A stretch of 64,000 nt of DNA from Lateolabrax maculatus (lineage: Eukaryota; Chordata; Actinopteri; Acropomatiformes; Lateolabracidae). Position numbers and translations under genes: made by a program. Positions within the stretch are counted from its first letter, which is position 1; every line of letters starts with the position of its first letter. Positions 41,206 to 52,847 of the stretch are shown in pieces. The stretch lies in assembly GCA_031216445.1 (NCBI GenBank), contig CM062204.1, positions 14,939,001-15,003,000 of the forward strand, written 5' to 3'. Below the pieces are notes generated by a model that saw nothing but the letters and a program-made list of their open reading frames with translations, was not told the DNA's origin and did not search any database.

Positions 41206-41311
41206 TGCTGTCTGTTTGTCTGTCTCTGTTTCTTCTCTCTTTCTCATATCTGCTGCTCTCTTCTCTCTCTAGCCTTTATCATCTATCTTTCTTTCTCAAT
41301 TTCAGGTCACT

Positions 41312-42385
41312 TCAAGAGGCTTTATTGGCATGACTGCATACAATACAACATTGCCAAAACATATTGCACAATTTATATGATCATAATAAACATAAATAAA
41401 CTAAACAAACAATAACAATACAAATGGGCATGGAGAACAAGAGGGGCTATGGAAGGTAAGAGTAATTTGCGAAACATACATACAACAAATTAGGTGTTAA
41501 TTAATAAACTGTAGCCATGTGGGACAGAGGAGCTGTAGAGCTCATGGCAGGCTGTTTGATACACATGTATGTATCCAGCAGTCCTCCCTCTCTTCCAGCA
41601 GGACCAGAAGTCTCTGGTAGAACAACTACCAATATACTACCAACTACCAACTACCACTACCAACAATATCTGTATCATTTTTGTAAAATATGGATCTCTG
41701 AGACTTTTATATTGGTTGCACTTGGTTAGGAACTCTGTCTCTACTGTTCCCTGGTCACAGTCAGACCATAACCTCTCCTTTCTGGGCAGTCAGGTCTGTC
41801 TGTGCTGGCCTAGTTCCACTGCCAGGTTGTGCTCACTCAGTCTGTACTGAATGTGGTCAAGTAGACAGCCAGAGTGTACTGTCTGTTTAGGGCTACATAT
41901 GTTTCCATTTTGTTCTGGGATTGTGTTAGCTCTGCCCAGTAATCTCTATATTTTTCTTTTTCTTTCATCATAATTTGATTGGGTCTAATGTTCTGAGAGC
42001 TTGTGTCCTGAAGCTGGGGTGGTCGTGGTGTAATGACCTGAGTGGTTGACGGTTCACCCAGCCTCAAGACAAGTAGGCAGAGAGTACTCCTTTGTAGGTC
42101 CAACTTGTGGCAGCATTGGGCTTTGTTAGAAAAGGAGAGTTGTTTTAATATGATTCCAGAAATTTGTTTTGGAATATTTAACAGTAGGGGATATTGGCTT
42201 TATTCAGCTCTGCATGCAGAGTTGGGAGCTCTTCTCTGCACCTGGAGGATACTTTTGCAGAACTCTGCATGCGTGATTTCAATCGGCAGTTCGTCAGATT
42301 TTGTCAAATCTTTTGAGTTGAGTTTGTGTAACCCACTCCTCGCCACCATATAACGCAATGGCAATGGTAGATTTTAATATTTTGA
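41312..42385 (-). mobile_element. Non-LTR retroposon 3' end, antisense
   Basis: Read on the minus strand, 42,294-42,385 gives ILKSTIAIALYGGEEW and the following bases give DELPIEITHAEFCKSILQVQ then RRAPNSACRAE and a stop (about 42,190-42,290). This is the C-terminal signature of a common fish LINE reverse transcriptase. The minus-strand 3' end is CATGCCAATAAAGCCTCTTG at 41,314-41,333, matching the usual end of this retroposon group. It is truncated and broken. The clade (L1/Tx1-like or another) is uncertain. Confidence 0.7.
41623..41668. repeat. (CAACTAC)n minisatellite
   Basis: Degenerate repeats of ACCAACTACCA inside the antisense retroposon region. Confidence 0.8.
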
Positions 42386-42435
42386 GAAAACTCCCTTTTA
42401 ACAGGTAGAAACCTCCAGCCAACGGGCGCTGGATG
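42385..42435 (+). repeat. Fragment of the same dispersed repeat as 8,713
   Basis: The sequence CTCCCTTTTAACAGGTAGAA, followed by ACCTCC, matches the block at 8,711-8,752 with few changes. The remainder of that repeat is missing here. Confidence 0.55.
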
Positions 42436-42560
42436 GCCGCCCGCTCAGTGTTTATTGATGTCTTGATAACATGTTGGTTAAAAATCTTCCACAGGTGTTT
42501 AATTGGGTTGAGCTCTTGTGACTGCAGGGCCATAGCATACGATTCACATCTGCATTTGTT
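42435..42560 (-). mobile_element. Tc1-like transposase fragment
   Basis: On the minus strand the sequence reads SQELNPIKHLWKIFNQHV, resembling the SPDLNPIEHLW region near the third catalytic residue of Tc1 transposases. The catalytic Glu position is Lys here, so the fragment is dead. It abuts the antisense retroposon, with a short piece of another dispersed repeat between them. Confidence 0.5.
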
Positions 42561-43574
42561 ATGTTCCTCATATATTCAGGTTTTTCCTAAAATGTATTGC
42601 CTGTCTGTAGATGTAGCTATACATACAGACTGTAGCATTTGAATGCAGAGCGAGTATTGTAAACAACCGTTTTCAACCATCACACCCATATTTTTTGCAT
42701 ATAAAATGTTTTTCTGTGTGTATGAGTGTGTGTCCATGGTTAAGTGGCTTTAAGCATGCCTTCTTGTGGAGCTGGCCTGGTCATGTTGCCATTGAGCTGA
42801 TTAAGATGCCCCATAGGTCACGCCTTGTCTCTTCTTGTCAGTGCACGCAGGTAACATCATGTAATGTATCCCTTCTCTCACTATTACCCCATGGCCTGGG
42901 GTTTTGGCACAACTTCTGACCAGTGTGTGCAGCAGTGCACGGGCCATACTCCCTCCTAATTGAATTATCGGAGTGCAAAAACAGGCATCAGACGGGATTC
43001 ATGTCAGACTTGCCCCTGAGCATCCAGCCAGCCAGCTAGGCAGGCAGACTGGCATTCTCTGGTTATTCAAAGACAAGCACAGTGTGTGTCGATGCATGTG
43101 AGTTCATGTGCTAAGGGCAGGAATCTGTGTGTATGTGCGCAAGTCCGAGGCATTGCGCTTGTGTGTGAATGTGTGCGCCGTGAGGCTCCAAAGAGAGCAC
43201 TCTAATTTCCGTCTCAGAGGAAAGTGTGATTGAACACAAACCCGTTCGCCAGCGGGTCGAAACAGTCACACGCTGCAACAACACAAGAGGAGATAAAAAA
43301 AGAAGAAATCTTATTTTGTCCTTTATTTTCCCTCTACTCTGTCTTTATACTGCCCTTTTTCTGCTTTTTCTTCCCTTTCATCTTTCATCTTTCACTTTCT
43401 TTTTTCTAATTTAATATCTTTTAGCCTTTTTCTAGTATTTTCTTTCTTTTCTACTTCCACCAATTTTATGTTAGTGTAAAAGTAATATGGTGCATTGAGG
43501 GGTTTAGTGAATTAATTGTATTTCAGATTGTGTTCCTGTGAGAATTTAGGCTTCTGGGCAACCTTGTTCATGAA
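42561..43574. other. Non-coding stretch, nothing recognised
   Basis: TG-biased fragments and a pyrimidine-rich part at 43,310-43,440. No gene recognised. Confidence 0.55.
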
Positions 43575-43617
43575 TGTGTGTGTGTGTGTGTGTGTGCACC
43601 GCGTGTGTGTGTGTATT
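43575..43617. repeat. (TG)n microsatellite, interrupted
   Basis: Two TG runs split by CACCGC. Confidence 0.92.
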
Positions 43618-43919
43618 GTGGACCATCTGGCCATGGACAGACCTGACTATGGATACAATCACAACAGATTAGAATGAGGTGGAGGGGAAAGCTCCTCTTC
43701 TCTCCTTCATTTAACTCATCCTTTCTTGTCTCCCTCGCTTCATTTAACCTGCTCCACTTCTTCACTTTGTCTGGGTGTGTGCATGTGCCATCATTTGAGC
43801 ATCTGTGTGTTACATGCCAAGCTTCTTTCTGAAATGTCACTAATTGTGATTATCTTGTATTGGTCAGTAATTGAGAACAACTCACCTATTGGCTGCTAAT
43901 GGGAAGTGTTTAGCTTCAG

Positions 43920-44065
43920 AGGCTGAGGTTGACATCATGACTAACCTGCTGAATGTTAATCCCCACTGGGCCAGCGTGCGGCTAACCCTGATACTAACGA
44001 GTGTGAACACTCCACTGATTAAACAGATTAATAAGGCTAATGGGTGAAAAGCAGCGTCAGTTTAG
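43920..44065. promoter_or_regulatory. Candidate conserved non-coding element
   Basis: Repeat-free, compositionally complex stretch between microsatellites with homeodomain-like motifs (GATTAAACAGATTAATAAGG near 44,018). No open frame of note. Suggested only by its contrast with the low-complexity surroundings. Confidence 0.2.
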
Positions 44066-44127
44066 GCTGAAGCACTGAGACAAACAGACATGTGGGGGCA
44101 CACACAAAGGGAGGCACTGAGAGATGG

Positions 44128-44187
44128 GAGAGAGAGAGAGAGAGTGTGTGTGTGTGTGTGTGTGAGTGTGTGTGTGTATGTGTGGGC
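44128..44187. repeat. Compound (GA)n(TG)n microsatellite
   Basis: About nine GA units pass directly into about 18 TG units with single interruptions. Confidence 0.93.
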
Positions 44188-44399
44188 TCCCCTCATCTCT
44201 TCATCTGCTCAAGTCTGTTTGGCACTCATTTGCCACGAGTGGCTGTGACCCCAGTTTTGGCATGCCTAGAGAGTAAGCTGCATGAGGGAGTGAGTGTTTA
44301 TATGTGTGTGTGTGGGTGGATTCTTGCGTGCATTATAACGCCATGAGTCTGTGGCTCTTTGTGTGTGTGACTGCATGTGTGTGTTTGTATTTGTTCAAA

Positions 44400-44660
44400 A
44401 TTGGCTTTGCGTGAAAGGAGCTAAGTGGGAATCACCCGGAGAATGATTTTGGGCAATTTGTCTCATGTGTCGACAGCTCCACAATGACGTAGCTGCTGCA
44501 GAGCTGTTCTGTCATCTTCTCCGCATCACAGAGCGGGCGGGCCATGAGGACTGAATGTGTCTTACTGACAGACGGATTCCCCGTTGTTAAAATGTGTATT
44601 CACGAGATGAGGCGTGCGGTGCACCTGAGGTGAGATGAGAAAGCTCCAAAAATTGACCTT
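44400..44660. promoter_or_regulatory. Candidate conserved non-coding element with CRE-like site
   Basis: Complex, GC-richer stretch with AATGACGTAGCTG (CRE half-site, about 44,483), GGGCGGGCC (about 44,534) and CACCTGAGGTG (E-box with dyad, about 44,622). No coding frame is recognised. Confidence 0.25.
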
Positions 44661-45145
44661 GATGGGATGCTGGGGGTGAGAGGAGTGGCTTTTGACCCTT
44701 TTCTTTATCTTTCCCTCTGAAGTAGTGCCTGGTGCTGTTATAGCCTACATCTAATTCTTGAAGTTTTATTTATTCTTGTTGGTGGATATTGTAATGATGT
44801 GTTCCAACTTTTAGCAGTTCTTATACAGTGTATTACCTATAGTAATTTATGTAACAGTGTTAGGCGTCAACCCTGTCTCCTATACATTTATATAGACCTA
44901 CAACTAATCTGCAACAGCAAATACATTTTGAAGCAAACTAATGTTGACAGGAGTGCCTTCTCTAGTAACATCATAAGGAAATGTTACTAATTATCGTTTA
45001 TGAGAAGTCGCCAAAATGTTGCTTTGAATATATGAGTAAAAATTGTAATGAAAACGTAGTTAATTCGATCTTGCAAAACAATATATCCTTGTTGTGGCTA
45101 CATCATCATTTAAGTTTTTTATGGTCATGTTTAGGCAGTCACAGC

Positions 45146-45185
45146 AATTGGTTAAGGTTAGGGAAAGACCATGGTCTTGGTTTTA
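45146..45185 (+). repeat. Fish dispersed repeat (GGTTAGGGAAAGACCATGG type)
   Basis: TTGGTTAAGGTTAGGGAAAG followed by ACCATGGTCTTGGTTTT matches, in inverted orientation, the stretch at about 51,020-51,064. Confidence 0.55.
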
Positions 45186-45309
45186 ATACAGAAAAAGTCT
45201 GCAGTGACTTAAAGCACGAGACACAAAGTGCTTTTTTTAGTCTATGATTGACCCTGGGGTCACGTGTCGATCAATAAATATTGCATTATTAATTAAGTAT
45301 AAATAAATG

Positions 45310-45337
45310 GTTATTATTATTATTATTATTATTATCA
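45310..45337. repeat. (TTA)n microsatellite
   Basis: About nine TTA units preceded by ATAAATAAATGG, as often seen at the A-rich tail of a retroposon. No retroposon body is recognised next to it. Confidence 0.9.
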
Positions 45338-45611
45338 TTACTTCAAACAAACATGTATATGAATATATGAAACAAAATATGAAACAAATGAAAACATTGC
45401 CACAATTTAAACAATGTATTTGTAATTCATAATTGCCTGTAATCTAACTGAATTATTTCACTTCATTAATTTGAGGTGGTATACCATAATGCTCTTTCCA
45501 GTTTTAGACAAATTCCAGCCACTCTGAGATGCAATAAGAGCTAATAAATAAACGTTTTTGATCAGCTGCCACTGTATGAACAAACCGGGTAATGTTATGT
45601 ATCAAGGCACA

Positions 45612-45674
45612 CCTGCAGGAAACAACGAGCGCCACTGGTGACACACCAATGGCGCTCGTTGTTTCGGATGCAGG
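45612..45674. repeat. Near-perfect hairpin (inverted repeat)
   Basis: The 22-base arms at 45,619-45,640 and 45,644-45,665 are reverse complements with a single mismatch and a 3-base spacer (aca). A further CCTGCA pairing outside extends the stem to 45,612 and 45,674 with a small bulge. The function is unknown. Confidence 0.92.
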
Positions 45675-48600
45675 GGGCGAGTCAAACAGTCTGCAGGTTG
45701 GACTGGACCTGGGCAGGACAACTGTGGACTTAAACACTTTTACATAATCATTATTCTTATTATCATCATTACCATCATTACCATCATTATTGGGACAGGG
45801 CGGCATCTGTTATGTTTCTGATACATTTTAATGTCCACGGCTATCTAACACAGTGTTTACATATTATAATCAGTCTGCACATCAACAGACACAGTAAAAT
45901 CAGTAGACACACAACACTCAATGCCTGTGTTGTGTTTACTTTACTTGCTTCATTTTAGTGGCCTGACTGTCAGGGCATGAAAGCTGGTCACTGAGAACTC
46001 TCCCAGCTGGTGCACCCAATGCCTCTGTGGGGCTGAGCGAAAAAAAACACCACGCTTCATTTGAAACTCACTGGTTCCTATGCAGCTATGATCAGTGTTT
46101 GTACAAATAATTCCTTGCGTGACGAACAGGAAAGATTCAGGGTTATGGTCCTTAAGCCCAGCCCTGGTACCGCCTATGATGTAAACCTATCTATAGATGG
46201 GCATCTGGATGTGAACCTCAGCCTCTGGACTCTGTGCACCCACCATAAACCCAGACCACATCCTTGTGAGTCCAGTGTGGTACATAAATGAAGCGTCTCG
46301 TACCCTGCTCGAGGCCACTTGAACTCAAAATGTTGCCGGATGTGGCTTCTCAGTCCTTAATTGATGCTGGAATAAAAAAAAATGTTGGGCAAGTTGCAAC
46401 TACTATAGATAATATAGGCATGTTATTAAAGGCTAATACATTAATGAACCATCTTATGCCACAAATTGAGCAGAGACACACAAAAAGTGATGGATTTCTA
46501 TTTAAAAATGGCAAGCTAAATGTGATAAACAAGGCAGTATAAAGTCATGTTAGTAGACATAGAGAAGTGATGGGCCTTTGATTTTTTCTCATCATTGATT
46601 GAGCCCTTTGTGTTTAATATACAAAAAGAAATTGGCATGGCTTCAAGAATACTGACTTGGGATGCCATTTCCAAACCATGCACACAAAACTGACTGATAC
46701 TTTTCCACTTGGGAGTAACCTCAGGTGCATCAAAATCAAGCAGCATTCTGCTTTGCTTTGTTGGCAGCAAAATTCATCCACAGAACAACATCCACCTCAA
46801 AGCGTTTAACTGAGGCGTCTATTGAGATTGCATGGATTTTGCAAGACCTTGATAAGGCAAAGAAAAAGGAGTAGAGTTTTCTGATTCAACCAGTTCTAGT
46901 GAATGAATGAATTTTATCATTTGGGCGTGTTTGACTGAATATGTGTTGGAGTGATTGTTACCTTAATTATCAAACAATCATTGATTTTACACAACAGTGC
47001 AGAAGAGCTTTGAAGCTGAGATAGGCAGAGAGGAGGAAGAGAGAAGAGACAACAAATTATAGTGTTATATCAATAGTGTCACGATTATGATTAGACTTCT
47101 ATTATAGCTTTAGTTTTATATTTTTTATTTTCATGTTTATTTTAATTTTGTAGCAGATTGCCTGGCGATCATGAAGACATTAGCTAAACGAGCCGCCTCA
47201 ATTGGTCAGCCTTCTTGTTAACGATCAAATGTTTCTTGTCTTCATCACAGATGTTTAACCTGATGGGTTTTCATTAATAGTTAATCTGTGATGAGGAAAC
47301 ATGAAAGTGTACAAATATCTCTGGTGATACACAATAATGATTGTTAAGAAAAAATCTATCTACTTCTGACTGACTTTAATTAGAAAGAAAAAACCCATTT
47401 ATTATAGTTTTGGTTCAAAGATTTCAGATATCCCACCGGATATGTCCATCTGAACCATGTGTTCCCTTCCTGTACCTTTTACAGAGGGACTTTTCTTATG
47501 TATCTGCATTTAGTCACGTTTATGTTTTGTTTTCATCTAAAAAACTTGCATCAAAGGGGATTCTACATACTTAGATGGTCAAAAAGCATAATAACACCAG
47601 TGGGGTATGCAGTGTAATTGGGTATAGGAACCACCATTATAAGGGAGGAGAGGTTCAGGTTGGCCGCGACAGTGTACAGTATACACTATATGACATGTTT
47701 TTCTGATTGGGTGAGGATTTTGCTTTTAATTCAGCTCCACCTGCACTATGTTTATGAGGTTTGATTAGGATTTTTTGTGGAGATTGTTTCCGAGATATGG
47801 TTTGTGATGTTGATTATGTTGTATTGTATGGGCTTCCAGTTCTTTTGTCTCCCTTCAGAGCTGTTGGAGTCAACACCTAAAAAAACATCAACAAAAATTT
47901 GTTGATTATAGCTTCAGCAATTGCAGGGAGGTAGTATTGGATTGCACCGCAATGTACAGGTGTGCATGTTATTATCTACCCCTAGTATTAAATATGTAAT
48001 TCTAGCCCAAGATGTGTTCTTTCTGTGTGTTTCAAGGTGCATTACCATATAAGCATTTGGACTTTAACCGTTTCCCAAACATTTGACTAACTTCATACTG
48101 CACTGACATCTGGGCTTTTCACATTGTGACATTTGTCTATTTATTGCAGATAATGGGATAAGGGTTTCCAGTCAACCATAACTGAGGAAGTTAACATTTA
48201 CATTTAGATATGTGTTTGTGCGAGGTATTCATAATATTACTGCAAGTGCCGTATTTTCCACTGTCTGAAATCTGAGTGTATTCACTCAGACAAGAGAATA
48301 TGTGTTATTACATAATAGAAAGTACAAAGTAAAGGCTGTGATCAAGCCAGCCTTTTTTTGCCATAATGTGGGGAAAATGACTGAGTATTATTTTTTTACT
48401 ATCTCAAACTACTAGTATTTTTTATTGTTGCACAAAACACAATGTCGCCACTCTAATACAATTAAAATACACCAATGGCTGTAGGGCTGTAAATAACACT
48501 GTACAGTGCTAAATGGAGATGAGCACAGTGAGTCTATATAATAGATGTACTAAACTGGCAGTTTGTTTCTAATGGCCTCAGTGAAAAGCCACATCGCCAT

Positions 48601-49854
48601 CTAGTGACACTGAACGGGAACACAAGCTTGAAAGCTGGCAGTTGAAGTGTTACATTAGCAGCTGCTTTAGTGCAGGATAGTGCTGACCTTGTGTATGTCA
48701 TTGGAGATGTAAACATCCATTCAGGTTTTCTACACACAGGAAAGGTGTACAAACAAATGCGCCGATCTCTGTCTCTTTCACACACACAGACACACACATG
48801 TTTATGTGTTATGTTTATCCACGTAAAATGAGTCAGTGCACAAAGAAAGGAATGCAGCTATTGTTCATAAAATCATACATATACAAAGACAAATACTTAA
48901 ATGGTATCTGCAGACTCACATAACATATTGACTAATGCTCTACACATGCAGGTACAAATATAGAACACATACAATAACATTTTTAAAAAGCATGCATAAA
49001 GGATCTGCAGTTCACATTTACAGTCTGTTAGATAATCTGAAATTAAACTGGGTTTTTATTTAAAATGTGTTTTTTTTGTTTTACATTTGGAAATATGTGC
49101 TGACCTTCTTTGACAATACACAGACAAATCAACCTCTGCTGTTTCTTCAGTTTTAAGGGTATCCGTTTGCACCTTCCATAATATCTCTCTTTATATGTAC
49201 TTACACTACCGATGATGACTACAGCTTGCACTCTCAGGACTTCCGGCTCTTGTCTGTACCAAGGCTTCATATGGAGATTGGTACAGTAAAAGTGCTCTCA
49301 TGTGGGCGGCTCCATTTTCTTTGAGTGAACTGCAAAAAAAAAAAAAAAAGACATTACAGACAGTAGTGACCTTAAATGCTTTTAAACATAACCTCATAGA
49401 CTTTTTCTAATGACTGAAGTGGACAAGTGCTTTGTTTTATCTAGCTAGTATTATCTAGCCTGTTTTATCTTTGTTTTATTTTTATTCTGCTCATATTTAT
49501 AATTAATATTTTAACAAGGAAATGGTGTGCTTTTAATAATCTTTTTTTCCACTTTTCCTTATTTATCATCTTTGTGTTGACATTGGTTCATAAAATAATT
49601 GTGCTGCCATTTGTCCAAGACCCATCGCAAAAAATGATTGCAGTCTCAAGAGACCATCCTTGTTATATAAAGGCCACCTAAAATAAATAAATAAAAGGCA
49701 CAATTATAAAGCCAACAGCATTATACTGACACTGGTAATGATTTGCATGTCTCAAACAAATGTTTAAAAGTTCATACTGACCTGTAGGCCTGAATAAACT
49801 GTTAACTGTGTAGTTGTAGTTGCAGAGGCAAATGCAAAACACATACACATGTAT

Positions 49855-49877
49855 ACACACACGCACACACACACATG
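49855..49877. repeat. (CA)n microsatellite, short
   Basis: About eleven CA units with one CG interruption. Confidence 0.9.
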
Positions 49878-50470
49878 CATACATACAGTTTATGCACAGA
49901 CTAACACAGGGCAGCAATGTGTGACAAAGCAGTTGACGTTTGACTCGTGGATGGAAACAGTTGTGGTTTCTGCAGGCCTTGATGCTGCAAAGGGGCTTGA
50001 ACTGAAAACAACAAATCTCAAAATCCCCTGGATAACATCTGCACCATCGCGCATAGCAACAGTATTGTGAGAATAAATGCACATAGCACTTGCAGAAACA
50101 CACAGCCAGACCCAACACACAATGAAATGTAAGCAGTTTTGAAAAGCTTCTTTTCCAGCATGCCTTGCATTTTAGTTGTGTTAATTTTTCAGCCCAGTTT
50201 AGTTCATTTTAATCAGCATCATCTAATAAGTCTTGAGGCACCACTCTGTCACACACCATTTTTCCTTGGACTGCAATTCAAATCTTACAACTGTACTGTG
50301 AAAAAGACTATTTTTATTTAAAAGCAAGACAAATATTTTGGTTTCAGGTTCCCAGCAGGCAGTGCAGAGCTTTAGAAAACATATGAGAAGACTTATTCTT
50401 AGGTTTGAACAGATCCATTAATTTCCTTTATTGCGGAGAACAGGTGAAAGCAACTGCCAAGTTAGTAAGT

Positions 50471-50506
50471 AAGCTGCCAAGTCAACTGCTCTGGACTTGG
50501 CAGCTT
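50471..50506. repeat. Hairpin with perfect 13-bp arms
   Basis: AAGCTGCCAAGTC (50,471-50,483) and GACTTGGCAGCTT (50,494-50,506) pair perfectly around a 10-base loop. A third, direct copy of CTGCCAAGT lies just upstream, near 50,450. Confidence 0.9.
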
Positions 50507-51019
50507 TGGTTTTCAGGATCATGAAAGACGTCTATGAAATAATTCAGGTATGTTTTTTATGTCTAGAAAATAATTTTGGTAAAACTAGAACACATTGACT
50601 TTGTGAGTCCATTTACCCAGTTGTGCATTATGTTAACACAGAGCCACATTAAAGGCATTTGTGTCTGGAGAATGGCCAATAGTGTCATCTGTGTGTCCCA
50701 GTTTTGTGAGGCCTCAATGTTTGGTCGGCGGATGTATTTGAATCAAAGCCACTAATGTAGATCACTATATCAGAGTAGACTCTATGAATGATACAATAGT
50801 AGGACTATAGCTTAGAGTCATTTGGCAGTAGGCAGTATTTAGTCAATAAAAAACAGTGTTTATGAGAGAGAAGAGGTGACCTTTGCCACAGCACAACAGA
50901 CACAAATTTTCAGAAAAATCTACACTTCCAAGTTGTAATTTTGACTTTGATGTTGGTGTGAACACTATTCACAAGTCGGAATCGCTCTGTTAATTATGGT
51001 AAATCTGAAATGACATAAA

Positions 51020-51064
51020 GACAGCATTAACCAAGACCATGATCTTTCCCTTACCCCAACCAAC
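51020..51064 (-). repeat. Inverted copy of the repeat at 45,146
   Basis: Reverse complement reads TTGGTTGGGGTAAGGGAAAG followed by ATCATGGTCTTGGTTAA, matching 45,146-45,185 with few changes. It lies just left of the receptor duplication. Confidence 0.55.
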
Positions 51065-52740
51065 TTTCTTGCCAACCAACTATCTCACTTAAGGTTTTGC
51101 AGATATGGTCGGTATGGACACACAAAAACTGGATAGTATTTTGTAGTATGATTGGTTGACAAACCCAAAATTCAGAATTTCTATCTACAGCTGAAGCTCT
51201 TCAACTGTGTATGTGTTTGTACCTGAAATTTATGTGGTCAAAAACTAACCTGGAAAATATCCACTCAAATTCAACATAGGCCTCTGAATGGAAGTAAAAG
51301 TCTCCAGCGACAGTTTGTCATTATAGATCTCAAATGGAAAAAGTGATTTGGTCCTCCCAAAGAAGTGATTAATACATCTTCAAAATTTATTTCAGAAGTG
51401 AGAAGAGTTTTAATCAAATATTAATTATTTCTATATCCTTCTTAAATATATTTGCTTAGCTCAAAAAGAGGGATACAGTATTTGCCAAAATATCTACCAC
51501 TGAGGTCTAGAAAGCGTCAGTTTGTCAAACTGTGGCAGCAAGCTGACTTGGAAACAATAGAAGCAAAGTAAAGTGTGGTAATATAGAAATAATCTGTTTT
51601 CTTTACCACAGCAGACCCATTAATAAGCCTACCTGCATTAAGGGCAGGTTTTGTTCTCGCCAGATATACCAAACCTCTGATTCACACTGAGCAGCTCAGC
51701 TTTTTGTGGTAAGTATTGGTAAAACAACAGAGCATCAGTGGCTGCACAGTATCACACCATGGAATATGGACATCAATACAGGCATGTGTATACACATGCA
51801 CATAGACAGGCCCGACTGCATCAGTGGTATTATACTAAAAATTGAAAAGGCAAGAGTACTTTCGTTATTACAAGTTACCACCATGAAGCTTAACACTTAT
51901 CACCTCATCAGGCACATGTCCTCTGAGGTGATATGTGCTACCAGTAACAGTGGAAGTGTAGACAAACATTCATATTGTTTCATCAAACCTCCAAAACACC
52001 AACTTTTGTTGTTTTTGGCGTTTTCGGGGAACATTCAAGAATGTTCCTTTTTTGGGAGGAAAATCTTGAGGGAAGAGGTTAGGGTTAAAGTTAAGTTTGG
52101 CAGATCAGAAAATAATGAGTATTTTTTTGGAACAGCCATACAGTGAAGTTCATTTTGGTAAGCATTGATAATTGACATATTCTAATAAGAGGACTTGTTG
52201 GAATTGGACGCTCTAATGCACATTTGTGAAATTAGTCTGGTGATGCCAGGCCAACCCATTAGTGCACTGCGTCTGATTTTTTTCCACTGGAAGGGCACCC
52301 TAGGGCACTTTGTCACGTTTTCTTGCACATTGGGCCACAGTAGAGGGCACTGTATCATGTTTTATTTACCATACCAAGAGAGCACCTTTGCCACATCTTT
52401 TCAAACATGGGGTTACCAGGGAGGGCAATCAGGCAGTGACAAGGGCAGCACTCTAGTCTAACCTTTTACTACAGCTGCTACTAACTGTGGATTTTCTACT
52501 TGTGGTACATATGCATCTGAATCTCCATGTCTGTAATAAACCTGGCCAAATTTACTGTGCGGCTCACAAAGGGACTACAGCAAGTATCGCCAGACTAAAG
52601 TCTACTGTATTGTGTAAATAGTAACACCTCATATGATTGAATGTGTTATCAAGAGTTCACGGAAGAAACATCAATGCCCAAAATGTCACATCACGTCACA
52701 CCAGTAGAAAACAACCACAGAAGAAAATGTTCCACTTGAC

Positions 52741-52847
52741 TGGCCAATCACAGCCTATACTTCCTTTAATGGAAAAGTCTGAGCAGGTCATGATATCTGT
52801 GGCAAAGACCTGTTTCACTGTCTTTTGACTCTTGGTCATCATCACAC
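52741..52847 (+). promoter_or_regulatory. Candidate proximal promoter, copy A gene
   Basis: The 107 bases before the start codon contain a CCAAT box (52744-52748) and an ETS/PU.1-like ACTTCCT (52759-52765), with no clear TATA box. The same arrangement lies before the copy B gene. ETS sites are common in leukocyte promoters, but function here is inferred only from position and motif. Confidence 0.3.

Larger units (their letters stand above)
35691..41311. other. Mostly featureless non-coding stretch
   Basis: Apart from the partial repeat at 37,829 and the TG tracts nothing is recognised. The part at 35,691-35,880 is complex and GC-richer, with CACGTG (about 35,748) and AAGATGGCTGC (YY1-like, about 35,820). 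About 36,840-36,890 contains ACCAACATGTTTCAGCAGAA, possibly a retroelement remnant. Confidence 0.5.
45675..51019. other. Non-coding stretch left of the receptor cluster
   Basis: Contains an ATT/ATC low-complexity run (45,746-45,790), poly-A (49,331-49,348) and the hairpin at 50,471. Frames at 46,061-46,542 and 49,678-50,118 have no recognisable family and no splice support. Confidence 0.55.

Noticed and set aside
46061..46542. Two adjacent plus-strand frames (76 and 84 codons) with fairly protein-like composition
   Set aside because: No recognised domain, no splice sites joining them and no second copy; chance frames are more likely.
49678..50118. 146-codon minus-strand Cys-rich frame
   Set aside because: It runs through a CA repeat and has no recognisable domain.
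51706..52146. 146-codon open frame upstream of the copy A gene, considered as a first exon
   Set aside because: Its counterpart in unit B (58,018-58,299) is cut short by a stop after the shared part, and no donor links it to exon 2. The short signal-peptide exon at 52,848 explains the gene better.
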